A DNA stretch of 64,000 nucleotides, taken from positions 3,968,001 to 4,032,000 of the forward strand of contig NC_064679.1 in the NCBI RefSeq assembly GCF_023278565.1, in the 5' to 3' direction. Each line of letters begins with the position of its first letter. Position 1 is the first letter of the stretch. The position numbers and the translations under genes were made by a program. This DNA is from Colletotrichum lupini. Taxonomy: Eukaryota > Ascomycota > Sordariomycetes > Glomerellales > Glomerellaceae. Positions 35,001 through 46,850 of this stretch are shown piece after piece. The notes under the pieces are model-generated. The model was given only the letters and a program-made list of their open reading frames with translations, ran no database searches and was not told the origin of the DNA.

Positions 35001-36115
35001 ATGCTTCCTACTACTTCACTTTTACTTGCCGGTGCTGGCATCGCCAATGCATACACCATTGCCGTGGCCGAGCCCTTCATGCGCAAAAACATCGATCCCG
35101 TCGTCATCCCGGGCCAGTACAAGAGCCACATGCACACCTTCTTTGGTTCCGACGCCGTCACCCTAAACACGAACACCTCTGCCGAGCTCCAAGCAGGTTG
35201 CTCAACTGCCGAGAACCCCAATGACTACTCTTCTTACTGTAAGCTGAAGCCCAAGCCTAGGTTCTCTTGAACCACAGCCATTTCCCCAATTTCAAGAAGA
35301 TCTCTTGCTGACTTAAACTGTAAAGGGGTCCCAACTCTGTACGTCAAGAATGACACTGGCATGACCCCAGTCCCCTTCTCTCGCTTCAGCGCATACTACG
35401 TCGCCATCGAAAGCGCTGAGGTCGCCATCCCCCAAAACTACAAAACCGTTGCCGGAAACTCCAAAGGAACCACACAAGCCGACGTCGAGGACCTCGCCGG
35501 CATCCAATGGTTCTGTGAGGGCGATCCCACCGAAGAGGGCAAAGAGGTCGCGGCGTGGCCCACAAAGACGTGCTCCACGCACCTACAGACTCTCCTCCTC
35601 TTCCACGACTGCGTCAACGAGCAGACTCTCGAGTCGGCCTACTCGGGCACCCAGAACTGGAAGGACGGCTTCAAGCCCGCCAACCGGTGCCCCGGAGGCA
35701 TGAAGCGCCAGCCGCAGCTTCGGTTCTCGATCCGCTATGATCTGCGCAAGGTGCTTCCAGACGGATGGAACGGCACGCCGCCTTTTGAGCTTGCGTGCGG
35801 TAACTCGTTCTGCTCGCACGGCGACTTTATCAACGGGTGGTTGCCCGAGGCTGCTACCAATATGCTCAAGGCGAACAGCAAGAGAGACTTTGCGGGTGTC
35901 GATGGGCCTGATGGAAAGTACAATGCTGGTTCCAAGTGCGGCGCCGAGAACGCGGTGAGTAATTCTCTTGACCCAATGATGGAAAGAGAGCAGGGCTGAT
36001 ACCAATACAGAAGGACGCCGATCCCAACAATGGCACATCCGATTACGATGAGAGTGTCAAGATGATGAGCGCCAAGCGCAGCATTGGTCAGCGCTCGCAG
36101 TCTCGTCGCGCCTAA
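35001..36115 (+). CDS. Secreted DUF1996 protein
   Basis: Exons 35001-35238, 35326-35954 and 36011-36115 join in frame to 323 residues. A signal peptide (MLPTTSLLLAGAGIANAYT) precedes a DUF1996 domain with its usual marks: RKNIDPVVIPGQYKSHMHTF near the start, then SSYWVPTLYV across intron 1, IQWFCEGD, and the Cys-containing FHDCVNE and FELACGNSFCSHGDFINGW. The family is widespread in filamentous ascomycetes as extracellular or wall-associated proteins without an assigned reaction. The strongly conserved HMHTFFG and FHDC segments suggest a metal-binding or catalytic site, but that is not established. The C-terminal tail is basic and not GPI-like. All splice signals are standard. Confidence 0.9.
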
Positions 36116-36890
36116 AGAGGTATACCTAGACCTTCCTCGCAGGCAGACTATCATGAGTCACCCAGTGTGATCCCCTGGGAATACCAGTGGCCATCATTTG
36201 GGGGGTCATGAAGTGTACAAAGTCCTTCTCATTCTCCTGTACAATGTTGAGCTTTCATGTATTTATAAGTTACAAACTTCAGGTGCAGATGAATGACAAC
36301 CAGAGGCCTTCTCTGTATCGACACACTTGGAAGTAATATTCCACAACGCTGGAAGAACAACAGCAAAGCATTTCTGCGATAGTGACATTCGTTGATAGCA
36401 TCCATACCTCGCCAAAACCTAAGGGATGTGCAACGTTCAATTTACGGTGGAACGATCGGGAAAAGTACCCGTGGTCTCAGCCTCGTCATTGCATGTATAA
36501 AAGCTTGTCTTACAGCACGGAACGAACTCTGTGAGCTGATCACTGCAAGGGGTTAGTCTGAAAACTTTGCGTTCCAGGTCATCAGCTGGCAAAAGCCAAT
36601 TCATTGGCGCAGCGCCTTTGAGTATGCTGAACAGGAAGCGATGGAATTTGCGGTAGCTTTTGATTTTTCTCAGGGATATGAGCATTCAATTACAGAGTAT
36701 GGCCCAGAGCTGTCGATGCACAATAGGCTGACAGCGTGATGGTCATAGCAGAGTTTACTGATTCTACATCTAGACCTCCACGTACGTACAAGCTGTCTCT
36801 CTGCTTGGATCACCTCTGTGGAACAATATCGCGCACCCAGAACTAGAGACTGGTCAAAGACTCAGACTGTGTTCAGAGGATGTATATGCC
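36116..36890. other. Intergenic, convergent 3' ends
   Basis: About 775 bp between the stop of the DUF1996 gene and the stop of the convergent GPI-type gene. A minus-strand frame at 36437-36685 has no recognisable feature and is not called. Confidence 0.4.
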
Positions 36891-37974
36891 TCATCCCATC
36901 AAAGCCGTCATAAGGACCAGCCCAGCAGCTATCACACACTTATAACTGGCGGCTGGGCCGTACTGCCTGGTAGAGCCGCTCACTGTATTGGTAATGGGAA
37001 CTAGTGAAGCTGCCTGTTAGTTTCTTGACCAGAGGTTGACAACAAAATGAATACTCACGTGAAGCAGTAGTTGGCAGCGGAAGAACTACCCCCGAATTGA
37101 GCGATCCCAGAGTTGGGATCTGGTCTGGGTTCGATTCGTGCGCCGTCACTGTGCCGTGAAGGCTCGCCGTCAGTGACGTGTCTTTTCTCAGAGGCAGAGT
37201 CTCGTCGGGAGCCGAGCCGGATTGCAAAACCAATCCTTGAGGGTCTTGAGCAGCAGTGACACGTGTAGACTCGGATGGTAATGCTGCGCTTGGGAAGTCG
37301 GTCATGCTGAACAGAGAGTATTGAGGATCTATGCCAGCAGGTATGGTGATAACCCCTGACGCCCTGACATCCTGCACCACCTCCGACACCGGGCGTGTGA
37401 TTGTTGCCACGACGGGGGTTGGACCACACGTTGTGCAGGTCTGAACTTCTGCGGTAAAACCGAAGGGGACATCTGCAGACGTCACCGTAGGTTTCGAGGG
37501 CATCCCACGATATGTCTCTGTGACAGCATACACCTGCTTAGCGAGGCCCGTGGAACAGAAAGTATCGTATTCGGTAGTGTAGGAGATTGTGTGCACGCAA
37601 GTATCGCATCCGCATTTGTTGCAATTTGGGGCCTATAGTTGAACGGTGACGGGCTGTCCCGTGACGGCTGGGAAGCGGACAGCGGGAGTCGCCATGCAGC
37701 TGCCGCATAACGGAGCGAATGGCTGCTTGGTGAAGCACTGGACGATGGTCGCAGTACGACACGCAAGGAGAGTCGACTGGGAAGAGACTTCCATTACCGT
37801 GATGTTGATGATAGTAATACTAGCGAAGAACGTAACGGAGCGATCCGTCCTTGGTTGCTGAATTAATGTATTCGAGTACAGTTTTTTATCGAGAAATAAC
37901 AACGTTTTATGTTTGTCGTTGTAGCGGGAGGGTATGTGGCCAACAGACTTGCCAGACTTGGTTGGAGGAAGCAT
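36891..37974 (-). pseudogene. GPI-anchored cell-wall glycoprotein gene with an in-frame TAG
   Basis: The downstream part reads APNCNKCGCDTCVHTISYTT, YDTFCSTGLAKQVY and VTETYRGMPSKPTV, a Cys/Thr pattern typical of fungal wall mucins. A Ser/Thr/Pro-rich stretch follows. An intron (donor GTGAGT after CTTCAC, branch ACTAAC, acceptor AATACAG) leads into LSGSTRQYGPAASYK and a hydrophobic tail VIAAGLVLMTALMG ending at 36891, a good GPI-anchor signal. The upstream part (CRTATIVQCFTKQPFAPLCG) is in the same frame but is separated by TAG at 37633-37635. CAG to TAG by a single C-to-T change would explain it. Alternatively the TAG ends an intron acceptor (AACTATAG), but I found no matching donor. The start is uncertain and no clear signal peptide is visible. 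Confidence 0.55.
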
Positions 37975-38531
37975 TTAGAAGCGAGCTGAGGAACAAGTGT
38001 GTGTGTCTTACTATTTAATATCACTGAGTACACATGCGGAAGTTCTGACAGCTTTTGAGCTGTAGCAATGTGGGAGCCGCCTAGTGGCTAGCTGAAGTAT
38101 GGAATTTTGTTTCAATGGACATATCAGACTCAACCGTGATGTCGGGACGCCGACCGCCTAGGCCTGGTATTGCGGCGTTGTGTAAGACTATTCTCGGTCT
38201 AGCTACATACCTAAATCGCACCTCACGTTTCACGGCGTTCCAACTCATGCTTTTACCAATTACAATTAGTTCATTGTCTAACACTGAGGCTTGATGTCTC
38301 GTTGAAATAAGAGTTTTCTGTCCCGCGAAAATGAGATTTGATGTCTCATTGTAATATTGTGGAGTAGTATCTTCTCTTGGTGTTGATTGCTTCAATTACG
38401 AGCGACCTTTTGCTCCCCGGCGCTGAACCTTGACATATATGTATCCGGGAATCATGTCGTCTATTTTCTGCTATATCGAGGAGCTCTTACTGTCCTGTGA
38501 GTTAGTCATTAACATTATCTCAATCGCCATC
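37975..38531. other. Shared upstream region of two divergent wall-protein genes
   Basis: This 557-bp spacer separates the start regions of the GPI-type gene (minus) and the adhesin (plus). No gene is supported inside it. Confidence 0.4.
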
Positions 38532-40783
38532 ATGAAGCCTCGGTCTATACTCAGCTTGCTTTTCCTTTCGCAAACCATCTCAGCGTCTGAACCATCCTTT
38601 GACCATGAGAATGGCTTGCCAGAAACATGGTGCTTCACTTACTTATCAACTTACCTGGAGCCTAGGAGTATAGCTGCTGGCTCAACAGGACTGGAGACGG
38701 CACTGAACTCAACTTCCATCGCTGACGCACCTTTGTCAACGGAAACAACCATTGGGCTTTCCACAAATCCTACACTTGGGGCTTCCGCAACGCTGAGCTT
38801 TTCTCTCGGCACCTCCCTCCCGGCTACGGAACAGATTGGTGCGCCGGCAACGACCCCGTTGACAATACCCACTTCGTCTCTACAACTGTCTTCGTTTTCG
38901 GTTGCTGCATCTGATACTTCGTTAACTTTGCTCACCACAACTTCGTCCGCCACTCTGACCTCCAGCAGACTAGCCTCACCCACTGCTACTAGCTCCGGCT
39001 CATCTACGTCGATATCCGCGCAAGCTGCTGAAACTGTGATCTTCTTCGTTGCTCCAGGCTCAACTTCGACTGTGAGACGAAATCTGAAGAAGAGGGTGAT
39101 GGGTGGTTTCGTGAACCACAACACCAACGCAGATCGTCAGCTATGCAACACCGCAACAGTGTTTTCCTTGGTCGCTGGCGAATTACTAGATGGCGGCGTA
39201 CCAGTGTATTACTCTCCAGGTGATAGCCATAAACCTCTCAATGCTATGGGGACGCGACCGAACAACGCCATTACAACAACATTCGACGTCCTTGATGGGG
39301 TTCTTCGATTTTACCATCCATCTCTCCCTGGTAGCCAGGCAAGCTTCTGTCAGGATGCTACTGGACAGGTCCATGTCACCTTTACGTCCCGACCGCCTGA
39401 TTGCGATCCAGTTTCTCTCTTAGCATATGGAGGTAAGGTTCACCAATAACTTTAGCTTGTCCACCCTAACGATGACGAAGCTGATATTCACATGGGACAG
39501 TCGACTTGTGTCAAAACGGCCAAATACAACTTCTCGGCTTGCCTAGTCAGAGTACCTCGACATCGACTACAGCAAGTGCAACTTCGTTTGAAGTCTTGAC
39601 CAGCACCACAAGTCGTTCTACCGCAAGTGTTACAAGCGGCTTATTGCAAGACACTTCTATATTTTCCCGCGCTATGTCGACAGTTTCTAGCGTCTCCGAG
39701 TCGCTCATATCATCGAATTCTGGTCCAAGTATCTTATCATTTATAACATTACCGACACGCGATCCTGAAACTCTTATCCTTCCATCACCGTTTCCTCTAA
39801 CATTGTCATCGCCTTCGTTATCTCCATCATTCTCGTCATCCATGTTGTCTTCGCCGTCTCCAGCGGCCTCATTATCGCCCTCGTTATCGCCCCCACCGCC
39901 ATCAACCACAACCTTCTCCACTCAGACTTCCACAAGGACAGAATCAACATCTTCCACATCGGCACGCTTCTCAAATTCGACAAGTGTTGAGGCATCAACA
40001 TTCTCGGCGAGCATTTCCGACGCTTCTTCAAGCATCTCGTCCTCGCTCACAACCAGTCTGTCCTCCAGCTCATCCATCATAACTCCAATCTCGTCAACTA
40101 CCTCCAGCTCAAGTTCTTCGCTCAGCAGCTCAAGCACATCTGCTACGCCCATATGTACACCTGGCGTCGAGTTCGCCGCCTACGTCTTTCCTCGAACTTC
40201 CGAGCCTTGTCAAGAGCTCCTGCGCGTGTACTCTGATTCGAGCAAGAGCGCAAGAGATCTGAACTTGACTACAGTCATGCAAGGCAGAACTCCTCTTGGC
40301 ACAGGCTTTACTCCGCTCGTCTCATGGAGGACGAGCCCGAGTGACGAAACAGGTCCCACAAACATCTATGGAGTACGTGGCCCGGCGAACACGACGTGGA
40401 GCAATTCGTGTGATTTGATCCAACACCGAGGCTACCTAAAGTTCAACGAAGCAAAGATCTGGTATCTGACAATTGATGTGCCTGATGATTTCGGGTTTGT
40501 TTGGTTTTATGGTACATTCTCGTCAACTGTGCCCGGAGCTTACGGTGCCAGTGCCGGTCAGATCACGGCAGACTACTCCCGTCGAGCCAGGGTGACTGCT
40601 GCAAACGTCCTTGTACGTGACTCTGAGGTATACGTGCCTTTTCGCGCATTGTTCCTCAACGCTGGCGGTCCCGGTAGCCTCAACATGCCACTGCCGCCCG
40701 GCGTACAATTCGTATCGGGTTGTTCCGACACGCCTGCTACTCCCGCTTTCCCTCAGTGGGAAACGGAGAAGTGGACTCCGTAA
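38532..40783 (+). CDS. Secreted adhesin-like protein: DUF7908, Ser/Thr stalk, GLEYA-like domain
   Basis: Exons 38532-39432 and 39501-40783 give 727 residues. A signal peptide (MKPRSILSLLFLSQTISA) is followed by a Ser/Thr-rich segment. A DUF7908-like domain lies at about 167-300: TVIFFVAPG, then RNLKKRVMGGFVN, then ELLDGG, then FCQDATGQVHVTFTS. A second, very Ser/Thr/Pro-rich stalk of about 200 residues follows, likely heavily O-glycosylated. The C-terminal 210 residues resemble GLEYA/PA14-type adhesins: GVEFAAYVFP, GPTNIYGVRGPANTTW, an Ile-Asp-Val-Pro-Asp-Asp strand, and VYVPFRALFLNAGGPG. In GLEYA proteins the C-terminal domain binds glycans. The ATG at 38532 is chosen over the upstream in-frame ATGs because it opens directly onto the signal peptide. 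There is no GPI tail. It is divergent from another wall-protein gene. Confidence 0.8.
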
Positions 40784-41717
40784 TCAGCACTATACTATCC
40801 ATCATCTCGTCGCCTCATCCTGCGTGGCCAAGGGGCGTATATCTTTCTCAGAATCTCCGGTTTCTGCACTCTGACATTACCCTCTCGCTGCCAGGAAGCC
40901 TTCGTCTACATTCTCACCCCGATAGGCGACATGGCATAGCTATCTTCGTTAATGTTGCTTCGGTCTCTAGCCACGGATGCGGCTGGAGTGGCAGTTGTCC
41001 GCTTGCCGCTTGTGGTAGCGTTAGTCATTTGGTTGCCTATTAGTCAAGCTGTTAATTGTACTAAAAATAGAGATTTAAACTTCGTTCACTTCTGCCTACG
41101 GTGCTTTGCAAGCAATTTCGTATGTCTATTGCGCTGATACCGCCCTAGTGTGCGGCTAGAAAGGCCTTTAACCGTCGCCAAAGGAAGTCGTTTCCGCAAC
41201 TGTTAGATTGCGTCAGTACGTTACTCTCAATCTTTGCGCCCCTTCGAAGTTTTGCCCCGAGATTTGGATGGAGAGCAATGTCGGTTTGATATAATTCGTT
41301 GTTGTCTATGATCAAACCGTGTATCTGTGAGATGACATCTATTTGTAGTTGAAAAGATAGTTTGTTAAAAGACGATGACTCATGGCCAGAAGTATCACAT
41401 TGCCTTTTTGCTTACCATCGAATTGCTAAGGTGCTTTGGAGGTCGCAATGGAGGGAAGACCCAGATGTCCATCGAAGAAAATTTAGATAAGCATCAAACT
41501 ACCTAGTAGGACCGTGAAATGTCAATATTACACACCGTCTAGTCGGTGTTACATCCAATTTACTCCAGCCGACAACACGAAGACACTAAGGTAGCAAGTC
41601 GGAGCATGAGCACCTAAATTCGGGATGTAAACATACCCTACCCGAAGAGATGAGTTTATTCAACAGCCAAACGAGGATTGCAGATGTATTTGCTCACTTT
41701 GAGGCCTTCAGAGCCTT
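40784..41717. other. Intergenic, convergent 3' ends
   Basis: About 930 bp between the adhesin stop and the stop of the minus-strand GFA gene. Only short unsupported frames were seen. Confidence 0.4.
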
Positions 41718-42161
41718 TCAATCCTTGCCACTGTCGGGCGTCGCAGGCAGTGATTCTTTGTACCTCTCTGCATCGTCAGGAATTCTCACGACCGCGCTGC
41801 TCGTCCAGATATGCTTTCCCCTGTCCATCTTGAGTCCCAAGATCAGTCCCCCTTCGATGCTGACTGTTGATTTGGGTACTCCATTCTCATCATATGTGCG
41901 ATGAAAAACCCGGCTCCCGCATAGCCGGCAGAAAAAGCAGTCCATGTGCCCGCCGCTCTTTGTGGGACGAGTCCAGACCTGCAGCTTCGACTCGAGATCA
42001 TCCGAGAGCGGGAAGAGGCCATCAGCGGGGAAGATTGCCGATGTACCAAATGCTGAAGCAGATTGCTTGCGACATTGCGAGCAGTGGCAGCAGTAGATAT
42101 CAAGGGGTTCAGGTGCTGGAGTCTTGAATACAACTGTGCCGCATTGACATTCCACGTCCAT
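41718..42161 (-). CDS. GFA/CENP-V domain zinc-binding protein
   Basis: An intronless frame of 147 residues matches the GFA fold named after glutathione-dependent formaldehyde-activating enzyme. Zinc ligands are visible as Cys5 and Cys7 (ECQCGTV), Cys25, Cys27 and Cys30 (CCHCSQCRKQ) and Cys78 and Cys81 (CRLCGS), followed by the typical ISIEGG-like stretch (VSIEGGLI). SAFGTSAIFP after the second Cys cluster is also family-like. Length is normal. Members bind zinc and some act on S-hydroxymethyl glutathione or other small thiol adducts; the reaction of fungal members is mostly unassigned. The protein is probably cytosolic. It is divergent from the CE4 gene with a 1.3-kb spacer. Confidence 0.88.
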   Translation of the reverse strand: MDVECQCGTVVFKTPAPEPLDIYCCHCSQCRKQSASAFGTSAIFPADGLFPLSDDLESKLQVWTRPTKSGGHMDCFFCRLCGSRVFHRTYDENGVPKSTVSIEGGLILGLKMDRGKHIWTSSAVVRIPDDAERYKESLPATPDSGKD

Positions 42162-43497
42162 TTTGAGCCGAAGACGCTTGATGATGACTGACTGGATGAT
42201 GTTGGAACTGTTGCGTTGCCGATTTCCTGATAATATGGTCTCGGCTGTGAGTAAGATGGATTTTAACCCATGGAAATGAAAGCTAGTCAGAACCCCAACA
42301 TCAACTTTGAAGGATGTTGTGATGGTTGTTCAGGTTTGACACGCGAAGGGCGCCAGTGATCAGCTGGTTTCGCTTCACTTGAGTCATCATCGTTGATTGG
42401 CTGGCTTCTTGCATGCGCGTGAGCGCTCACTACCTTCAGCTCAACTTCTTGATTACTGAGATTGCCTAAGGTGTATGAATGTTCGCGAGGATGCGCCTCA
42501 CTCACCCATTGGGTCCGTGAAGTGAGATTGAGTTTTTGTGAAATCAGTGAGACGCAACTGATGTGAGTTAGTTGTGAATATGAAATGAGTCAGCGCTCAG
42601 ACATGATCTCAAGCCCCTGAGCGCTCCCTTTCGCCGGCCATGTGTAGTCTGAACTAGTGCCAACTTCAGCGCGTCAGTGATCGCTGGCGTTCAAGCTTTC
42701 TTATTTAGCCGGGACTAACAGTCGTATTGCAACATCACCAACTTCATCTGGTTAAGAATGATATCTTCCCCAGGTTCCGGGAGATCTCACCCTTGGCGAC
42801 GCCCGGTGCCGCTATGCCGATTCAGCCGCTGTTAAGAAGCACGAGGACGACTTTCCCCGGCACCCAAAGAGATGGAAAATCTGGTTCTGTTCAATTTGCG
42901 GAGAAACCATCGTCGTCGGAATAGCAGCCGCCCTGATATACCCTAGTCAGCTCGGCCGGGGTGGCCCATCAGACCCCCGCCAAAAAATTCTCCCTTTTGA
43001 CCGTGACCCTCCGTTCCAGATTAAGCACCCCGCGACCAGGAAAAGAGCCTAAATGAGACTGCTCAATCAATGCTGCCACCCGCTTCCCTCCCGCGCACTC
43101 ATCTAGATTGCTATTGACCCAATGTAGTCGAATCGAGCCCCCTAGAGGCCCCTCACTGCCGGCCTCGCGCCGTGGTACTCTTGAATCTTGCCCCTGGGAG
43201 AAGCAAGGTTCGTCTTGAGCCACGAAGCGAACTCCCGAAGAGGTCGCACCCGGCCGTTCACCCCATGTCCAACAACCCCACAAAGGAGGTGTTCCCGTCC
43301 TTTTCGTTCTCTAGTCGTGACGAGATTGAAGTGCTTCGTGTGGGCTCATCATCGCCTGTTGAGCGCACCTGTTGAATAAGCATATATAGACGGCTGCCCA
43401 GCCAGGTCATTCCTGTTTTTGAAAGCTTGATGTCCACAACCATCGTTAGTCCCCTCGCTACTCAAAATTCTTCGACAGAAACATCGATTCGCCCATC
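42162..43497. promoter_or_regulatory. Divergent spacer with TATA box for the CE4 gene
   Basis: The spacer holds no supported gene. A CATATATAGA sequence at 43381-43390 lies about 110 bp before the CE4 start and is the likely core promoter. Several AGCGCTCA-type short repeats occur near 42420-42630 without a clear role. Confidence 0.4.
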
Positions 43498-44317
43498 ATG
43501 CTTCTCGATACCATTGTCACCGGTCTCCTGATGGCCGCCAGCGCGGCCGCCATCCCTATCGAGAACCCCATGGAGCTCATCAAGCGCGCCCCGAGCGCTG
43601 GCGTCGTGATCCAAAAGTGCGCCAAGCCCGGCGTCTTCGCCCTCGCCTACGACGATGGCCCGTACCAGTACACTTCCCAGCTCGTCGACATCCTGAACAA
43701 CGGCGGCGCCAAGGCCACTTTCTTCATGACGGGAACCCTCTACGGGTGCATCTACAACCAGCGCACCGCCGTCAAGAAGGCCTTCGACTCTGGCCACCAG
43801 ATTGCCTCGCACACCTGGACCCACCCGTCCACCTTTGGTAGCTTGACCACGGCGCAGCTCACGACCGAGATGCAGAAGCTCGAACAGGCGATGGTCAACA
43901 TCATCGGCAAGAAGCCTGCATACATGCGCCCGCCGTACCTCGCTACCGGCGGATCCGTGCTCTCGACGATGAAGACGCTGGGATACAAGGTCATCACTGA
44001 TGATGTAGACTCTGGCGATTGGAACGGGCAGACGCCGGCGCAGAGCGAGGCCAAGTTCACTGCTGCTGGCGCGAGCGGCAACGGACATATCCCTCTCATG
44101 CACGAGACCTACGCAACCACGGTGCAGACTTTGACCCCGTGGTTGATCAACTGGGCGAAGCAGAACAACCTCAAGCTGGTTACTGTTGGTAAGTGAAGTA
44201 TGTGGTCATATTCATAAAGCCGGTTAACTAACTTGTGTATCAGCTGAATGTCTCGATGATGCCAGCGGCGCGTACCAGTCTGGCTCTTTCACTGGCAACG
44301 GCGCGACAACTTGCTAG
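43498..44317 (+). CDS. Secreted polysaccharide (chitin) deacetylase, CE4
   Basis: Exons 43498-44188 and 44244-44317 give 254 residues. The signal peptide is followed by a KR site at 29-30 that suggests Kex2-type processing. CE4 motifs are all present: motif 1 ALAYDDGPY with Asp52 and Asp53; motif 2 SHTWTHPS with His105 and His109 as metal ligands; motif 3 RPPY at 144-147; motif 4 around DVDSGDW at 169-175; and motif 5 with His202 in PLMHE. The enzyme should remove N-acetyl groups from chitin or a related polymer outside the cell, either in wall remodelling or to mask chitin from a host (inference). The second exon encodes only the Cys-bearing C-terminal 25 residues. There is no chitin-binding module and no GPI tail. 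Confidence 0.93.
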
Positions 44318-44961
44318 AGGGAAAGGTTATGGTGGAACTTTGACATCCTTTATTAGGGTGGCAATAGTTATCAGGAAATTTCGTGAACATATTATTCCGT
44401 ACATATCTTTGATGCCTAGCGCATATCGAAAATAGGAAAAGCATCGGTTTCTTGCTACAGATATCCGGCCACCCACACTCGGCAAAGACAAGGTACTCTG
44501 GACACCAAAGTGATACGCCTGTATGTGTTTCAATGTCGCCCGGGCATACCTCACAATGACGAGTTTCCAAGCCTACCTCACATCAAAGGGCACTCCGTGC
44601 AAGACTCTTCCAGGTTTCGGACCATCTTTACTAAGTGGAGGCAAGGTCTTGCTTCCGTGAGACTTCCAGTGGGTAAACGCCCCTCAGTGGGCAAGCGTTG
44701 CCCTCAAAGTCATGGCGTGGGAGTAGAAAATGCATCTGCATTTCCTAAACTTAGCAATCTGGTGAATGATACAATCTCTCATCGGTCATGATACTCTGAA
44801 CCCTATTTCCTATGTCACGCCTACATTTTCTATTGCTATTGGCGCTTCGCTGCGATGCTTTACGTGCACTCTCGGCAGTGTATACGAAGAGAACCGGATA
44901 GGAATAGTAATAATACCCATAAGAGTAAAAACACAGTTGGTTGGAAGATAGTCCTAAGAGG
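44318..44961. other. Intergenic, no supported gene
   Basis: About 640 bp between the CE4 gene and the Pogo element. Nothing recognisable was seen. Confidence 0.4.
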
Positions 44962-44963
44962 TA

Positions 44964-45010
44964 AGTCGACCCACCCCCTTTTAGCCACCCCCCCCTTTTG
45001 GCCACCCCAT
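44964..45010 (+). repeat. Left terminal inverted repeat of the Pogo element
   Basis: 47 bp, starting AGTCGACCCACCCCC. It contains two tandem copies of a unit CCCCTTTTRGCCACCCC. It matches the inverted right end with two transitions. Confidence 0.9.
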
Positions 45011-46803
45011 TTCTCCATCCCAGCCACCGCATTAAAACCCTACCCACGATTTTCAAACTACTATAATAATTATAAAAATCGTCTAAATATAATTCTTTTT
45101 TATATACTTATTTATTAATATATAATAGTCTTATATACCGAAAATAAAATTATTCGGGCTCTTAAGGCTATTAAAAGAGGTCTCTTAGTTAATCGGGCCT
45201 TAATTAAGTTCGGAGTTCTAAAGTTAACTCTTTATAACCGTAAGAGAGGCTATTAAATAAGGGTAATAGTATTCGTAGACCTCTAGAGGCTTCTTTTATA
45301 ATAAGAAGACTAGCTAGCTTAGTAAGTTCGTATTTAATATAATCTAAGCGTTATACTAATTTATAAATAGTTTATAAAATTCGCTAAGTAAGTTTTAAGA
45401 TCTTAAGGGGATATAAATCCTTTTAAAAAGAGATAAATAAACGCTTTTTTAAAGAGGAACTTATTAATTAAAGTTTAGAAAAGTCGTATTATCGATTCGA
45501 GGTATTTAAATAGGGCTATTATTAATGCAATTAAGTTCTAGTTTAGATTACTTAATATACTAAAGATTAGTAATATTAAATAGGCTAATAAGTATAATAT
45601 AAATAAGACTAGTATCCTAGAGAGTAAGGGATTTAATAGCCTAGTTTTAAGTAAGGTAAAGACTATAGTAATATAAAAAAAAGAGCTTAGTTCGCGTACT
45701 TAGGTATCTATAATTAAATATATCTCTACTGATAATTAAGCTATTAAACTACTAATTATATATAAAAGAAAGTCGGTATAATAGTAGTAGTTTCTACTTA
45801 AACTTAACCCTTATATTAGTTAGGAGTTTATAATAATAAATAATAGCTAGACGACCGATAAGACTACCCTTAAGTAGTTAAAAGTAGTATTCTTATTATA
45901 AACTAAGACCCCCCCCCTTAGGGGGCTTAGTATACTTAATAAGCCTCGATTATTAGTTTTAAATAGCTATAAGAATTATATAATAATAGAATTTATATAA
46001 GAATACTATAGAAATAACGTCTATTTACTATTCTTACTACTATATACTTCTTATATCCTCTAGCCGTTAAATATAACTATTTTTAAACTTATTAAGTCTA
46101 AGTATAAGAAGGAGCTTAGTAAGGAGGATATAGTAAATAATTCTACTATTATTAAAAAGTAATACTTCTTAAGCTATTATTAAAAAGCTCGTTTAGCTAG
46201 TTTAACGTTATTAAATATACGAAGTAAGTAGAAAATAACTAGACTATATCCCCCTAATATAGCTAGACCACTTACTAATTTAATAATCCTACCTAACCTA
46301 GTTATACTAACTAAAAAGACCGTAGATACTAGGTAAATAATTAGTAATATTAAAAAAGTTATTAACTAGGTATTAGTAGCGTCTATTATTAACTAGTTAA
46401 TACCTAAGAAGGCTAGCGAGCTTTATAATTAGTTAAAGTTATTTATAAAGCTTAGTCTAAACTATAATATTTAATAACTACTATTTAAAAAAATAAAAAA
46501 GGTATTTAGCGAGTAGGCCTACTATTTAGTAATATCTTAATACTATATTCGATTTCTAAAAGCTAAAGTTAACTAATTAAGGCTACGGAAAAAAAAGAGT
46601 ATATTAATAAACCTAAATACTAAGTTTACGAATATTTAGGATATATAGAGAGCTTAAGAGGACTTTAATAACTATCTAGTTAATCCTAGTCGACTCGTAA
46701 GGGTCGAATTACTTAGGGAGAATAATAACTATATTATTATAGTAGTAGAAGATAGTTAATTAATTAAGTGTAGTTAGTAGTAATATTTTAATACCATGTT
46801 TTA

Positions 46804-46850
46804 ATGGGGTGGCTAAAAGGGGGGGGTGGCCAAAAGGGGGTGGGTCGACT
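46804..46850 (-). repeat. Right terminal inverted repeat of the Pogo element
   Basis: 47 bp, the inverted copy of 44964-45010, ending GGGTCGACT just before TA. The A and G of the two tandem units are swapped relative to the left end. Confidence 0.9.

Larger units (their letters stand above)
44964..46850 (+). mobile_element. Pogo/Fot1-type DNA transposon, inactivated by RIP
   Basis: The element is 1,887 bp, has 47-bp terminal inverted repeats and is flanked by TA on both sides (44962-44963 and 46851-46852), the Tc1/mariner target. The plus strand contains debris of a DDE transposase in the expected order. An N-terminal helix-turn-helix region comes first (RAIKRGLLVNRALIKFGV). Later pieces are LVLNSYKNYIIIEFI, where LDGHxSH is expected, and PLNITIFKLIKS, the PLDVxxF motif. 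Asp and His codons have changed in the RIP direction and all frames carry stops. The transposase is dead. The TIRs are much less mutated than the core. Confidence 0.88.

Noticed and set aside
38651..40152. Long Glu/Asp/Val-rich minus-strand frames over the adhesin
   Set aside because: They are antisense translations of the Ser/Thr-rich coding strand.
43462..44103. A 213-codon minus-strand frame over the CE4 gene
   Set aside because: It is the antisense shadow of the deacetylase, whose motifs and splice sites are unambiguous.
45018..46800. Short tandem-looking AT repeats as a CRISPR or satellite array
   Set aside because: There are no regularly spaced identical repeats; the region is a RIP-mutated transposase.
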